Positions 12,589 to 23,949 of a stretch of DNA of 64,000 bases are shown piece after piece; the first letter of the stretch is position 1; each line of letters begins with the position of its first letter. The notes beneath the pieces were generated by a model. The model was not told the origin of the DNA and searched no databases. It worked only from the letters and a program-made list of their open reading frames with translations. The DNA is taken from positions 62,001 to 126,000 of the forward strand of contig LODT01000048.1 in assembly GCA_001606155.1 (NCBI GenBank). Reading direction: 5' to 3'. The position numbers and the translations under genes were made by a program. The DNA comes from Tieghemostelium lacteum (Eukaryota > Evosea > Eumycetozoa > Dictyosteliales > Raperosteliaceae).

Positions 12589-14178
12589 CTATAGTATAGA
12601 TGGACGATCGATAACTTTAACTTCATCTTTGTTAACAGTGATAGTAGCTGGTTTCCATTGGCTCAATTTATCAGGAGCATAGTCTAGTGATTCCAACTCT
12701 GATTTTACTAAATCTTGAATTTCACTACCAACCAACACACCATTTTCTTTTAGTTGTTTAAAGAAAGATTGGAATTCCTTTCTAGCTGTTTTATGTGACT
12801 TGTAGAATCCATCAACATCAAAATGTTTTTGGTGACCTTTCTCAGACCATTGATGTGCGAGTTTATTCAAATCGATGTGAGATAAATCATCTTTTTCATT
12901 GGTCTTGAATTGTAATCCTCCCTGTGGGTTCTCTTGAAACTCTTTATCTAGAGCCTCTAATTCACTAGTCATATTCAATTGTTGATAGATTTTTGATAGA
13001 TTGATAGCAACAGTTTGTACAATCTCACTTTCTCTACCTAAATTCTTTTCCAATGATTTGAATGATTTCAAACAAAATGGTAATGCTTCTTGAAATTTAC
13101 CATCTTGACAATAATAACTCGATAAATTAAAATATGCTAAATTCAATCTTTCATCTGTTATTTGATTTTGTATTCTATATCAAGTGAAATGAAATTATGA
13201 GAATTAGTACCACTAAATTTTCATTTAAAATAAAGTTCAAATAATAAGTACTTACTTTTCAAAAATTTCTATAGCTTGAGTTGTATAATCAATTGCCAAT
13301 TCATTACTGTTTAGTAGTGAAGAGAGTTCAGCTAAATTCAATAAAGTATAACCATAATAAAACTGATCTGATTCTGATTTTAGATTTTTAATAGCTTCGA
13401 GATAGAGAAGTTTAGCATCACCTTGGAATTCCAAATTGTGATAAACCAAACCCAAGTTACCTAACAAATATCCATAAACTTGTTTAGTAGTGATACCATC
13501 ATGATAGGATTGGTCATGAATCATAAGATTCTTTTTAAAGTAACTGATTGCACCTGTTAGAATTGGTTCTGCTTCTTTCCAATCACCTCTTTGTAAGAAG
13601 TTTTCAGCTTGATTATTCAAATCAATAATTTTTTGTAAATTGGTAAACTTTTGATTCTGTCCAACTTGAGATTCAATATTAATAGTCTCTGCTTGTGGTG
13701 TATAAAATTTAGTGATTTTCTGTGAAATCTCTTTAATGTTTTTCCTATTGTTTCAAGTAAAACTAATTAGTTTTTCAGATAATTATAATAATAGTGAGTG
13801 TGTTATTAATAACACATACTCTAATAACATGTTTCTAGATGCTGATAATAAATCTTCTTCAAGTGATATTTCTTTCTTTTTTGGTTTTTCACCTTCTTCG
13901 TCAATATCCTCTGTGAATTGATCATATTCATCATATTTGTCCTGATCCTCGTTATCCTCAGATTCTGTCATTTCAGAAGCTTCAGGTTTAGCTTCTTTTG
14001 TATAGAATCTAACTTGATTATATCTGTATATATTATTATTATTCAGGTTATTTTCAATTACATTAATAAATCTATTATTTGAAATTGATTGACTACTAAT
14101 CAACAATCCCCCATTATATTTTTGATTTAGATTTAATATATTTCTTTGAACAAATTTAAATCTATTAATGATATTCAT
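12589..14178 (-). CDS. TPR protein with mitochondrial-type N-terminus
   Basis: Exons 14178-13820, 13744-13256 and 13174-12589 give about 477 residues. The first 60 residues lack acidic residues and are rich in Asn, Arg and hydrophobics (MNIINRFKFVQRNILNL), ending near VRFYTKEA, which suits a mitochondrial presequence. An acidic Glu/Asp stretch follows, then TPR-like helices (AENFLQRGDWKEAEPILTGA, GYTLLNLAELSSLLNSNELA, LAYFNLSSYYCQDGKFQEAL). The C-terminal 130 residues (HQWSEKGHQKHFDVDGFY onward) are not TPR and I do not recognise them. It is probably a soluble matrix or inner-membrane-associated TPR protein; the exact role is unknown. The intron joins are all phase-consistent. Confidence 0.75.
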
Positions 14179-14299
14179 TCTTCAGATCTGGAAAGAAAAT
14201 AAAAACTCTTTTTGAGTTTAAAGGATCAAAAACGAAAAAAAAAAAAAAAAAAAATTTTTACATTTTTCATTTGAAATTAAAAATGAAATGTTGTTTATA

Positions 14300-15841
14300 T
14301 TATATAGAAGGGTTCATAGCAGAAACTTTAGTTAATTCACCCTCTTCATCTTGATTCAAAACTTTTAATTCCTCTTCTTCATTGGAATCATTTACTTTAA
14401 CTTCTTCTTCCTCATCATCAACTTCAACTTGTTTATCATCATTTACAGGTTGAGGAGATTTACCATCGTCAAGTAATTCACTATCATTATTATTTTCCTG
14501 TAATTCATGATTGGTGAGATTATTAGAAGAAGTGGTAGTTTTTTCATCTGTAGGATTTGGTGATTTACCATCATCAAGGCCATCATCTTGATGTTTCTCT
14601 TGAATTTCCAATTTCTTTTGTTCTCTTAGGAAACTCTTTTCCAATTCATCAATAATCTCTTGTTCTTTCTCTGGAATGATATTTGAATCTTTCAAAGCCT
14701 CCGATGTCTCTAAATTTGATTCAATAGAATCTCCAGAACCCTTAATCTGATTTGGTAAAGGTGATTCAATTGGAATTTCGACGCTAGATTCAATAGGTTC
14801 TTTTACAACATTATTACTATTATTATTCTCCTGTACTGATGGTTTCTTTAGTTTTTTCTTTGCAGGAATTGAACTACCTTGACCAGTAGTAATAATCTTT
14901 GATTGAGTTTTCTTTATCTTCTTTTGTAAAACTGGTGAATCTGGTTTATTCTTTAATGCATCTTGGAATGATTCCAAAGCCTCAGCATATCTCTTTAAAA
15001 AGTATAATGAATTTCCTTTAGCATAACGTGGCTATATATTTAAACAGTATTAGTAAATCAAATCCCAATAATTTACTATTGTACTATTACATACCAAATA
15101 ACTATGATGATTATCTTTGTTTTCAATTTTAATAGCCTTTTCAGCATCATTTAGTGCCTCTTCATATCTTTTTAATTTGTTCAAACACATTGATCTATTA
15201 GAGAAAAGTATATTGTTTTTAGGATCAATTTGTATGGCTTCCGAGTAGAGCTGTATTGCTGATTCAAAGTTCTTGGCATAATAAGCTTCGTTGGCAAGTG
15301 TAAAGAGATCCTTAGCCTCTTTAGTTGAAAGTTGTGTTAACTCTTGAATCTTTTTAAACATTTGTTCCAATTCCTCAGTTTGGAATTGATTCATAGCATT
15401 TTCAATACAGTTTTTAGATTCTTTGAATTGGTTGGCTCCTAAATAGGCTGTTGACATTCTAGCATAGGCTTTGGCAATTAATTTCTCAATATTTAAAACC
15501 TCAATTGATGTCTCTTCAATTTCTTTACTTTGGAATTCAAGTTTCTTTTTATTACTCAAATCCAAAGTTACTTTACACTCTTTAATGGCATTTGAAAATA
15601 ATCCTGAAAGATTATAAGCAGCTAAGTTATTATTATAATTAATTTTTAAGTTAATATATAATTTGCATCATTTAATTGAAATGGATAAATATTTACCTGC
15701 TTTGGATAAGTGAAATTCTATATTTGTGGGATCCAATTCTAAAGCTTCATTGAAATAGGTTAAAGCTTTTGAATAATTTTTATTCCAAAGTTCTATATTT
15801 CCTTTTTGTTTAATTAAATTTGCATCTTGTGTCTTTATCAT
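14300..15841 (-). CDS. TPR co-chaperone-like protein with acidic C-terminus
   Basis: Exons 15841-15697, 15621-15095 and 15031-14300 give about 467 residues. TPR units are clear: one at residues about 8-42 (GNIELWNKNYSKALTYFNEA) and a set around residues 130-240 (ANEAYYAKNFESAIQLYSEA, LKRYEEALNDAEKAIKI, KGNSLYFLKRYAEALESFQ). These resemble the STI1/Hop class that bind Hsp70 or Hsp90 tails. The last 200 residues are highly acidic (Glu/Asp with Lys), including two copies of DDGKSPxP. No J domain, FKBP or DP domain is seen, so it is not a standard STI1. Binding to a chaperone is inferred from the TPR type only. Confidence 0.75.
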
Positions 15842-16599
15842 TGTTATTAATATAAAACTTTTAATAAGTCTATATAAAAGTCTTTTAAACTTTAATCTAT
15901 TAAACTATAGAGGTTTAAAAAGGATGTTCTAACTTTGTAAATTAAAAAAGATAGAGAATTGTGTAAAAATAAAATTTTACAATTGTGTCATCTCTTCTAA
16001 TACCCTAACGAATTCTATTTCATTGTGTTAATTGTGGGTGTGTTTAATTGAATTTTTAATAATTATTTTTTTGTTTTTTTTATTATTTTTCAAAACAAAT
16101 AAATTAAACAACAATTATAAATTTGTCTCACAATCAACAAAAATATCTAAAAAAAAAAAAAATGAAATTAATTTAATAGAAAAAATTAAAATTTTATTCA
16201 AAGACAAAATATCCAAAGTCCTCATCACTTCTTTTTTTTAAATTTTTTTATTTTTATTCTTTTTTGTCCCTAACCTAACTAGATAGATTATTACTTCTAT
16301 TATCTGAATACTCATAAAATAGATGTTAATTAATGCAAGTTAATTTTAATATTCTAATAATATATAACTAATATATTGAAGAAATATTTTAAAAACAATT
16401 ATTTGAAAAAAAACAAATAGTTTATAGAACCAAAGTTTTTTTTTTTTTACATGCTTCAATAGAGAAGATCAAAATCAAGAGAGAGGTGGGAAAAGACAAG
16501 AAATTGATTAAACAATTCCTTCAAGTCAAAAAATTTTTTTAATTTTTTTTGTTTTTTTCCTCTTCATCTTAATATCAGAATTCCATTTTGTTGTAAAAT
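15842..16599. promoter_or_regulatory. Divergent intergenic region upstream of the TPR and ABHD13-like genes
   Basis: About 760 bases between two divergent genes. It consists of A/T runs with several poly-T tracts (for example near 16440 and 16540) and a purine-rich stretch around 16480-16500. A 69-residue frame at 16032-16241 is Lys/Phe/Ile low complexity and looks like chance in A/T DNA. I find no RNA gene or repeat. Confidence 0.4.
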
Positions 16600-17706
16600 A
16601 TGTTTCAAACTTTAGCTTATTGGTAATATCAATTCTATTATAATGATTCATATGAACAAGAGTTATTAATACCTCTTGTAATAATAATAATAAACAGGGG
16701 GAGTATTATAGCATTTGGTGGAGTAACATGCATTTTTTCATTGATTTATATATTTCAAGGAAAGTTAATGTACTTTCCAGATAGAAAACAGTGGATTAGT
16801 CCAGATAGATATGGTTTTGAAACTGGTGAAGGAAACTTTAAAGAGATTTTCCTAACCACTGAAGATGCTGTCAGAATTCAAGTTTGGTTTTTTAAACAAA
16901 TCAATTCAAAATCTGTACCTACACTACTATTTTGTCATTCAAATGCTGGAAGTATGTTAATTAAACACAAACAAAAACATCAAAAAGAGTTGTGTATATT
17001 AATAATAATAATCTAATGTAAATAGATTTATCACATAGATTACCAAATATAAGAGATTTATTTCATAATTTAGGTATCAATATTCTTATTGTATCCTATA
17101 GAGGATATGGTAAAAGTCAAGGATCACCTTCAGAAAGTGGTATTAAATTAGATATGGATGCTTGTATGAAATGGTTATTAAATGAGCCATCAATTGATCC
17201 TGAGAAAATTATATGTTTTGGTAGATCATTAGGTGGTGCTGTTGCAATAGATACTGTTTATAGATATCCAAAGAATGTATGTATTCATCATGACGAATAT
17301 TAGGAAAGAGGAGGAGAGAAAGAGATCAATATTAACATTGAATTAAAAATAATAGATTAAAGGATTAATTTTAGAAAATACATTTACATCAATACCGGAT
17401 ATGGTTGATATTGTTTTACCAGAATTTAAATATTTCAAAAGACTTTGTATAAATAATTGGGATAGTCATACTAGAATTAAAAGTATAACATGTCCAATTC
17501 TCTTTTTATCTGCGAAAAAGGATGAGGTTGTACCTCAATCTCATATGACATGTCTAGAGAAACAAGCTTCCAATGCCTCTACAAAAAATATGATTGTATT
17601 TGAATCTGGTAGACACATGGATCTGACATCACAACACAACTATTATAAATACTTTAAAGATTTTGTCTATCAAAATGTTTTTCCACCAAATTCACAAAAC
17701 TCTTAA
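16600..17706 (+). CDS. ABHD13-like alpha/beta hydrolase (BEM46/WAV2 family)
   Basis: Exons 16600-16622, 16698-16951, 17026-17276 and 17356-17706 give about 292 residues. The 23-base first exon supplies the Met; across the intron it reads MFQTLAYWGSIIAFGG, a membrane anchor (residues about 5-30) as in ABHD13. The hydrolase core follows: FCHSNAGN with LSHRLPN, then SYRGYGKS, the nucleophile elbow GRSLGG, the acid in KKDEVVP and the catalytic His in SGRHMDL. All triad residues are present. Family members are ER or plasma-membrane-tethered serine hydrolases; ABHD13 has been linked to depalmitoylase-like activity, but the substrate here is unknown. The tiny first exon is the weakest part of the model. 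Confidence 0.88.
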
Positions 17707-17980
17707 TATTAAAATACATTTATAAATAGAGTATGTCTGTCAACTATCCAACACAATACTCCAATTCAACTTGTTGTTAACATATAATTATTATTTAAAT
17801 TAAATAAACCAATATAAATCCAATCAATCAAAAAAAAAAAACTTAGAAACCTGATAATATTTAAATACACCAATACCACTCCTCCCTTCTATTGTAATGT
17901 TATAAAATTACAAATTTTAATTTTTAATTTTTTTTCATATTTCTTTTATTTTCAAGTAGTCATTGATATAGAGATAAAAG

Positions 17981-18854
17981 ATGATGTATACACAATCTAA
18001 ACAATTTAATGAGGTTGTAGTTGAGGTTAAACATGTTTCAAAACATTATTCAATAGCAGGTAGAGAAGATAAAGTAAAAGCACTAAATGAAATACATTTA
18101 TCAGAAGGATCAGAATTATTACCAGTTAGAAGAGGTGAATTTGTAATGTTGAGAGGACCATCTGGAGGTGGTAAAACAACATTACTTAATCTACTAGGTA
18201 CAATTGATAGGGCATCAGAGGGTGTTATTGAACTCTTTAAATCACCAATTACCTCTAGTTCCTCAGATGAATACCTAGCAAAACTACGCTTAGAAAAAAT
18301 TGGTTTTGTATTTCAAACTTTTAATTTACTGGCAACCATGTCAGCTTTTGAAAATGTAGAATTACCAATGATCATTCTAGGTAAATTAAATGCAAAAGAG
18401 AGAAGAAAGAGATCTATTGAATTATTGACATGTATGTATCTATAGAAATTGATTGTACATATATTGATTATTAATAATAGGAATTGTGATAGTGGTTGGA
18501 TTACAGGATAGATTAGATCATTTACCATCTGAGTTATCAGGTGGAGAACAACAGAGAGTAACTATAGCAAGAGCACTTTCAAATTCACCAGAGATATTAC
18601 TGTTGGATGAACCTACTGGTGATTTGGATACAAAGAATACTGTTGAGGTTATGGATTTACTTTTGGATTTAAATTTGAAATTAAAAACTACATGTATTAT
18701 GGTTACTCATAATCCAGATATTGAATGTTATGCCGATAGAATTTTATATCTGGCAGATGGAGTTTTTGAAAAACAAGTTTTCAATACTGAACAAACTAGA
18801 TTAGATTATGATAAATATATTCAATATTTAAATTCCACTGGTGGTGGTCATTAA
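17981..18854 (+). CDS. Stand-alone ABC ATPase, LolD/MacB-like (dictyostelid ABC-H type)
   Basis: Exons 17981-18431 and 18493-18854 give about 270 residues, a single nucleotide-binding domain without any membrane segment. Walker A is GPSGGGKTT (residues 59-67), the Q loop is VFQTFNL, the signature LSGGEQQR, Walker [12 protein letters not shown] and the switch His is in VTHNPD. The sequence is closest in style to bacterial LolD/MacB/FtsE ATPases, which pair with a separate permease; dictyostelids carry such proteins as the ABC-H group. No permease gene lies next to it. The intron acceptor (GATAG before TGGTTGG) is chosen because the nearer AG would create a stop. What it energises is not known. 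Confidence 0.85.
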
Positions 18855-19279
18855 ATAACTATACACATGTAATACAAATATATATCTCAAATTGTTATTA
18901 AAAAAAAGGGTAATTTAAAACAAAAAATTAAGAGTTAAATTAGATGTAAATAAATTAATAGAGGAAGAGGAGGCAGAAGGAAACTCTTTTTTTGTTTTTT
19001 TTGTTCCCTCTGTTATTCGTATATGATTATATAAATAAATATATTTATTATGGAAAGGATAAGAGGTGGAGGGAAAGAAGATAATTTGAATCATTTGAAA
19101 ATGGAATCAAAAAAGAGAAAATAGTTATATATATATATGTTGGGGGTATTTTAAAATTATCTACATATTCGATTGATATTCCCTAAGTGTATGGTTATCT
19201 GGATTTCTATTTATAAATTTCTGTTTTGTTCTATAGTTGTTGTTGGGAGGTTTCATTATTATTATTCTTATTATTAATA
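18855..19279. other. Convergent 3' intergenic region
   Basis: About 425 bases between the 3' ends of the ABC ATPase and LKB1 genes. It has A runs suitable for polyadenylation near 18900, a purine-rich stretch (GAGGAAGAGGAGG near 18960), and a (TA)n run near 19130. I see no gene. Confidence 0.4.
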
Positions 19280-20745
19280 TTATTGTACAATGCATTTATT
19301 CTTGTCAACTGGTGATTCAAATGTTATTTTTGGTCTTCTGTTACTAGAGTTTCTAAGTGGTGGTTGAGGTGATGATCTTGGATCTTGGTTTTGTTGTGGT
19401 GGTTGTGCTTGTGTATTTACATTGAGTTGATGATTGCTTAATTCATCACTACTCGATTGGAGTTCATTAATGATATTGGAGTTATTAGGAACAACAATAT
19501 CATCTTTTGAATCATTTAGAGAGGAGCTAGAAGAAGATAGTGTTATATTTTTGTCATGATAAAAGTGGTTACTGTTATTGTGTTTTACTATGGTAGAATG
19601 AGAAATTGATGAAATTTGGTCAGGATCATTTTCATACCCAAAAATCAGTTCCTCTTCTTCATCTCCTCCATAGGCCATTTCCAATGGTAGGAATTTAGTC
19701 TCAGGTAGCAAAGGGACAAACTCCTCTGTTGGCAATTCCTTGAGACACCACGGATGACTTTTAATCTGTTCGAGAGTAAAACGTTGATTGTGATCAACCT
19801 GTAGGATACCTTTAATCAATGACTGAAGGTCCTTATCGATATCGGTTGGAAAAACTATATTACACTTGGATATATTTTCAAATAGAGTGTACATGTTGGT
19901 ACCAGAGAATGGGAATTTCCCAATAGTCATTAGATACAATGTAACACCCATTGCCCAAATGTCAATCTTAAATGGTGAAAATGTCTGTTGAAACTGTGTT
20001 AATTCTGGTGGTTGAAATGCAGGTGATCCATATGATCTTGATAGACATTCAAAATCCTCAATTTGAGATGAATCCTCTGAAACACCAAAATCACTTAGTT
20101 TCAATACATTTCCATGTGTAAATAAAATATTATCTGGTTTAATATCTCTATGTAAAATCTTTTGTGAATGAATATATTCAATTGCATCTGTTAATTGTTT
20201 AAAAATACTAATTTATATAAAGATTCTATTAGTTTAATGTATAGATAATTACAATGAACTAGAGAGAGATTAACTTACAATTGGCATTGTGCCATAGGTA
20301 ATTTTCCTTTTGGTGAATGTTCTAGTAATTGTTGGAGAGTACCACCACCAACATATTCATAGACAATATAGAGTTTACCCTTTTCTTCAATGATGAAATG
20401 GTCAATTAACTTTACAATATGTTTGTTGTGTAGTTTTTTGGTAATTGAAATCTCCTTTAGTACTGAAGCTTCTCCGCCAGGTATCTTTTTTAATCTAACT
20501 CTCTTGAGTATCTTTATGGCAACTCGCTTTTGTGTAAATGAGCACATGGCATCCTTTACTTTTCCATAAGCACCTTCACCCAAAACATCACCCAAAATAT
20601 AGTTTTTTATCAATTTTGGTTGAACTCCTCTGTCTCTGTACTGAATTTCATCATCTAGATTCTCTTGACCATTATTATCTCTAGCTAGAGAATTCATTAT
20701 AAAATTTGAATTGTATTGTAGATAATTTCCTTCTTCAACTTCCAT
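19280..20745 (-). CDS. lkb1: LKB1/STK11-type serine/threonine kinase
   Basis: LKB1 is the upstream activating kinase of AMPK and related kinases. Exons 20745-20279 and 20207-19280 give about 464 residues. The kinase domain begins at residue 50 with YILGDVLGEGAYGKV, the ATP Lys is in VAIKI (78), and LKB1-specific sequence follows: KRVRLKKIPGGEASVLKEI. Then come HRDIKPDNIL, SDFGVSE and GSPAFQPPEL, the last being diagnostic of LKB1. KFPFSGTNMYTLFENI matches the substrate lobe. The 160-residue tail is Ser/Asn/Gln-rich and ends KNKCIVQ, a CaaX-like box similar in position to the farnesylated CKQQ end of the animal protein. All catalytic residues are intact. Confidence 0.93.
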
Positions 20746-21408
20746 CTATGTTTATTCTCTATATATACTACTGAAATTATATATATAATAAGTGTCTATT
20801 TAGGTATTTCCAATTAATTAAAAGTGTCAAAAAAAAAATTGTGTTTGGTTGAATTTTTTTTAATTTTTAATAAATTTGATTTTATAATAAATAAAAGATT
20901 GTGTTGTTATAAATTCTAGAATATTAAGTTTTTCACAACCACCACCAAAATTATAGTTTTTCTTTTTTAGAGTTCAATTAAATTGATGTTTATCAAATTA
21001 AACAAATAAAAAAAATAACACAACAAAAATCATGATTTGTTATTATTAATTTTAAAATCAGTTAAAACTAGAATTTTCATTTTTCTTTATAATATGGGAG
21101 GGGTAATATGTGGGTGTGTGGGAAAAAATATTTTTTTATATTCTGTTCTTCCCAATGCCATATTAGATTATCTATGAGATGCCAACAACAACAACAACAT
21201 TGTGATAATTACCTTTATAAATTTATAGAAACTAAATTTCAAAAAAAAAAAACTTTACATAAAGACACCCAGGAAATTTCAATTCAGATCTTTTGCAAAT
21301 TTTATAAAAAAAAATTTAAATTAAATTTTTAAATGCACCGATTAAATTTCACTCTTTCTTTATTTTTAATTAATTTTACTCTTTTTTGAAAATAAACCAT
21401 ATAGAGAT
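20746..21408. promoter_or_regulatory. Intergenic region upstream of LKB1
   Basis: About 660 bases with only A/T-rich sequence, a few (CAA) triplets near 21185 and long A or T runs. It should contain the LKB1 promoter next to 20745 and the 3' end of the convergent-side neighbour at 21409. A 74-residue plus-strand frame at 21108-21332 has no protein-like composition. No RNA gene is seen. Confidence 0.4.
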
Positions 21409-22530
21409 CTACATTAGGATTAATCTAGGACTAGTGATAAAAGCAGCGCTCAAATATGGTACTATCCAATAGTATCGGAGTTGTGTTAATAACAGTGCAT
21501 AGAGACAAAATGAAATTCTTTCACTGAAATAAAAAGCATTTTGAATAGGCATTCGATTACTATCTGTGTTGAGAATTTTAGAGGTACCCCAGTTGTTTAC
21601 TGCATAGCTGGTAGACATTAGAGGAAGAAGTGCAGACGTTGCAGTCGCTGCGAATATAGTGTACATCTTATTACCTCTGAATTTTGATGAATATTTTGAT
21701 TTTAAAAGTACATAAGCAAAAGTTATACCACCAGTCGATAGTGATGGAACCCAATTAAAAGCCTCTAAAGTTTGCCATGTATTTTTAGGTGGTTCTTGAA
21801 ACTGATATTTTCTAAACCTGTGTATTTTGTGGTGCGTATTGATAATTTTCTTTATTGAATCTGGTATTGTATCTTCTAACGGTGGAACATCACCATTGTA
21901 TTTGTAGTTCAGGTAATTTATAAGATATTCCATACAAGTGAGTCTTGCTACATTAAATTCGTTTTCTATTACAAACTTTTGACGGTATTCACCAGGGTTT
22001 AACAGAAAATCTATACAACATTGGTGAAAATTATTCATATACAAATGATGGAGTGCTGTTGGGTTATCTCTGATTTTAAAGTACAACAATATAATAGATT
22101 TTGGGTTATTTTTAAAGAACTCTGTACATATTAACTTGTAATCTTCATCTGACATGAATTTTGCCAAATTGTTTGTTGTATCAATTCTAATGGATAGAGA
22201 TTTTATCCCTTTTAGTTTGTTTAGTTCTAAAATTCCTAGAAATCCTCCTAGACCAGACATAACAAATACTAGCCCCATAGCTAACAACTTAGAAAATGGT
22301 CTATAACCCTCTTTTTTACTGTTATTGTTATCTTCATTTGTGAATTTGATATCTGATGGAAGGTTTATAGAATGTTGTTGTTGGTTTTGATTAGAGGAGT
22401 TATTAGATTGTTGATCTTCAGGTATAATAGGTGGACTATTAAACCTATGTTTTGAAAATAATTTAAATTGATTTCCAAAAATTCCAAATTTATTCAAATT
22501 ATTTCTTTGTAATATATTTCTAAATAACAT
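21409..22530 (-). CDS. Putative mitochondrial membrane protein, unknown
   Basis: Single exon, 373 residues. The N-terminus MLFRNILQRNNLNKF plus a basic stretch up to about residue 35 looks like a mitochondrial targeting sequence. A Gln/Asn-rich linker follows. Hydrophobic segments sit near residues 82-102 (LLAMGLVFVMSGLGGFLG), 265-280, 290-315 (YTIFAATATSALLPLM) and 335-370, so the C-terminal third probably forms three or four membrane helices. The middle part (LICTEFFKNNPKSIILLYF) is soluble and helical. I recognise no family. The gene lies 166 bases downstream of the Rpn8 gene on the same strand. Confidence 0.72.
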   Translation of the reverse strand: MLFRNILQRNNLNKFGIFGNQFKLFSKHRFNSPPIIPEDQQSNNSSNQNQQQHSINLPSDIKFTNEDNNNSKKEGYRPFSKLLAMGLVFVMSGLGGFLGILELNKLKGIKSLSIRIDTTNNLAKFMSDEDYKLICTEFFKNNPKSIILLYFKIRDNPTALHHLYMNNFHQCCIDFLLNPGEYRQKFVIENEFNVARLTCMEYLINYLNYKYNGDVPPLEDTIPDSIKKIINTHHKIHRFRKYQFQEPPKNTWQTLEAFNWVPSLSTGGITFAYVLLKSKYSSKFRGNKMYTIFAATATSALLPLMSTSYAVNNWGTSKILNTDSNRMPIQNAFYFSERISFCLYALLLTQLRYYWIVPYLSAAFITSPRLILM

Positions 22531-22696
22531 TATTCATATATTGGGATTTTCACATAAAAATTTTTTTTTTGTGAAAAGGGTGAACAAACAATTATGATAA
22601 CATAACGTTATGATAAAAGGGGATGATGGGTTGATTGAAGTTATACATTGTGAGATTACTCTAAATATTTTATTATGATTTTTTGAGGGAGTGTGA

Positions 22697-23742
22697 TTAT
22701 TTGGATGATTTTTTATCAGATTTTGGAGTTGCAGAAGCACCATCTTTAGAATCAGCAGTGAAAGCATTAGTTTCAACAGCAGTTGTTGATGATGGTGGAT
22801 TCAAAAGTAAATCAGCCTTCTTTTCAGCTTCTCTATTGGCTGTTTTGTTTATAATGAGGTTATGTAATGCAATAATTGATCTAATCAATGATGATAAATA
22901 TATAACTGATAATGTATCGTTAGCATCGACTGCAAATGCTTTTGCAATCTCATTAGCATTCAAATTTGGTGAAAGATTAATAATATCTTGAATATATCCT
23001 ATAATTTGATGATTAGCTGGTAGACGACTATATATTTTTAATAGTTAGTAATGTTATATTTCAGAGGATGAGGGGAAATGATATCATTAACTTACCCTTC
23101 ACATACTAAAGTTAGATAGTTGCTCATCTCAGACAAATTAGTTTGAAGGTTTTTCAAAGAAATTTTTTTATCTGTAATTTGAGTGGTTAGAGAAGAGATG
23201 GAAGAATCTTTAACATCACGAAGTAGATGTTCAATACAAATTTCTTCAGCTTCAACAGCTTCAATGGAAGATGGAATATGTTGGAATCTCATTGTAGATT
23301 CAGAAGTCTCTTTGTTGACTTCTTCCACTGTTACATAGGATTTTGTTGGAATACCTAGTTCTTTAGGTTGAACTTCAATAATTACCATAACAGGATTAGG
23401 TGTATATCTACGAAATAGTTCATTAATCTCTTGATCGGCTGGTCTTATCTTTGGACCTGTACTATACCATCCAACAACATTTTCACGTGCATTAATCTTT
23501 TTAAACATTGCAAACATATTTTCGTGAAAATTGTGATCTAAAAACCAAATATTTGGGTTGGTTTCATCCTCTTCAAATGGTACACCATAGCAATTACTGA
23601 TATCTACTACACCTTTATTGTTGCTACCTAACAGTGCTCCTACAACTCTCTTGTTAGTGTCTTTGGCTACTCTATTATAATGATCAACTACACTAAGTAA
23701 TACAGTTGGATGTACTATAGTATGATTAGGAAATGTTGACAT
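22697..23742 (-). CDS. psmD7: 26S proteasome regulatory subunit Rpn8/PSMD7
   Basis: Lid subunit of the 19S regulatory particle, partner of the deubiquitinase Rpn11. Exons 23742-23096 and 23027-22697 give about 325 residues. The MPN domain starts [19 protein letters not shown] and contains RVVGALLGS and [19 protein letters not shown]. The zinc ligands of an active JAMM centre are absent, as in all Rpn8 proteins; even the usual YHTGP is YSTGP here. The C-terminal helices used in lid assembly follow ([20 protein letters not shown]), and the protein ends with a Lys/Ser-rich tail. Identity is certain. Confidence 0.95.
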
Positions 23743-23949
23743 TTCTATATTCTATATTAACTATATTAAATATATATAAAAAAAAAATATTAAATTAAAA
23801 AATTGTGAAGTTGATTTGATGTGAAAATTATTAAAAAAAAAAAAAGAAAGTTTTTTTTCAAATTTTTGCAATTTAGAAGTTCGCATATGTGCCTATAGGT
23901 ACTTTTGTAGTATTGATACTTTAGAATCTAATTCGATTAATTTGTTGAC
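23743..23949. promoter_or_regulatory. Short divergent promoter region (Rpn8 / SAP30BP)
   Basis: About 200 bases separate two divergent start codons. The DNA has A-rich runs on both sides and one less A/T-rich island near 23880-23940. It must hold both promoters, but I cannot name a factor site. Confidence 0.45.

Noticed and set aside
16032-16241. 69-residue plus-strand frame in the intergenic region
   Set aside because: Composition is Lys/Ile/Phe/Asn from A and T runs; no start context or similarity.
21108-21332. 74-residue plus-strand frame upstream of LKB1
   Set aside because: Mostly A/T and CAA triplets with no protein-like pattern.
22580-22615. Short palindromic sequence ATAACGTTAT with flanking ATGATAA repeats
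   Set aside because: Short, in A/T-rich spacer DNA, and not clearly above chance.
22683-22991. Plus-strand 102-residue frame
   Set aside because: It is antisense to the second Rpn8 exon, which is conserved.
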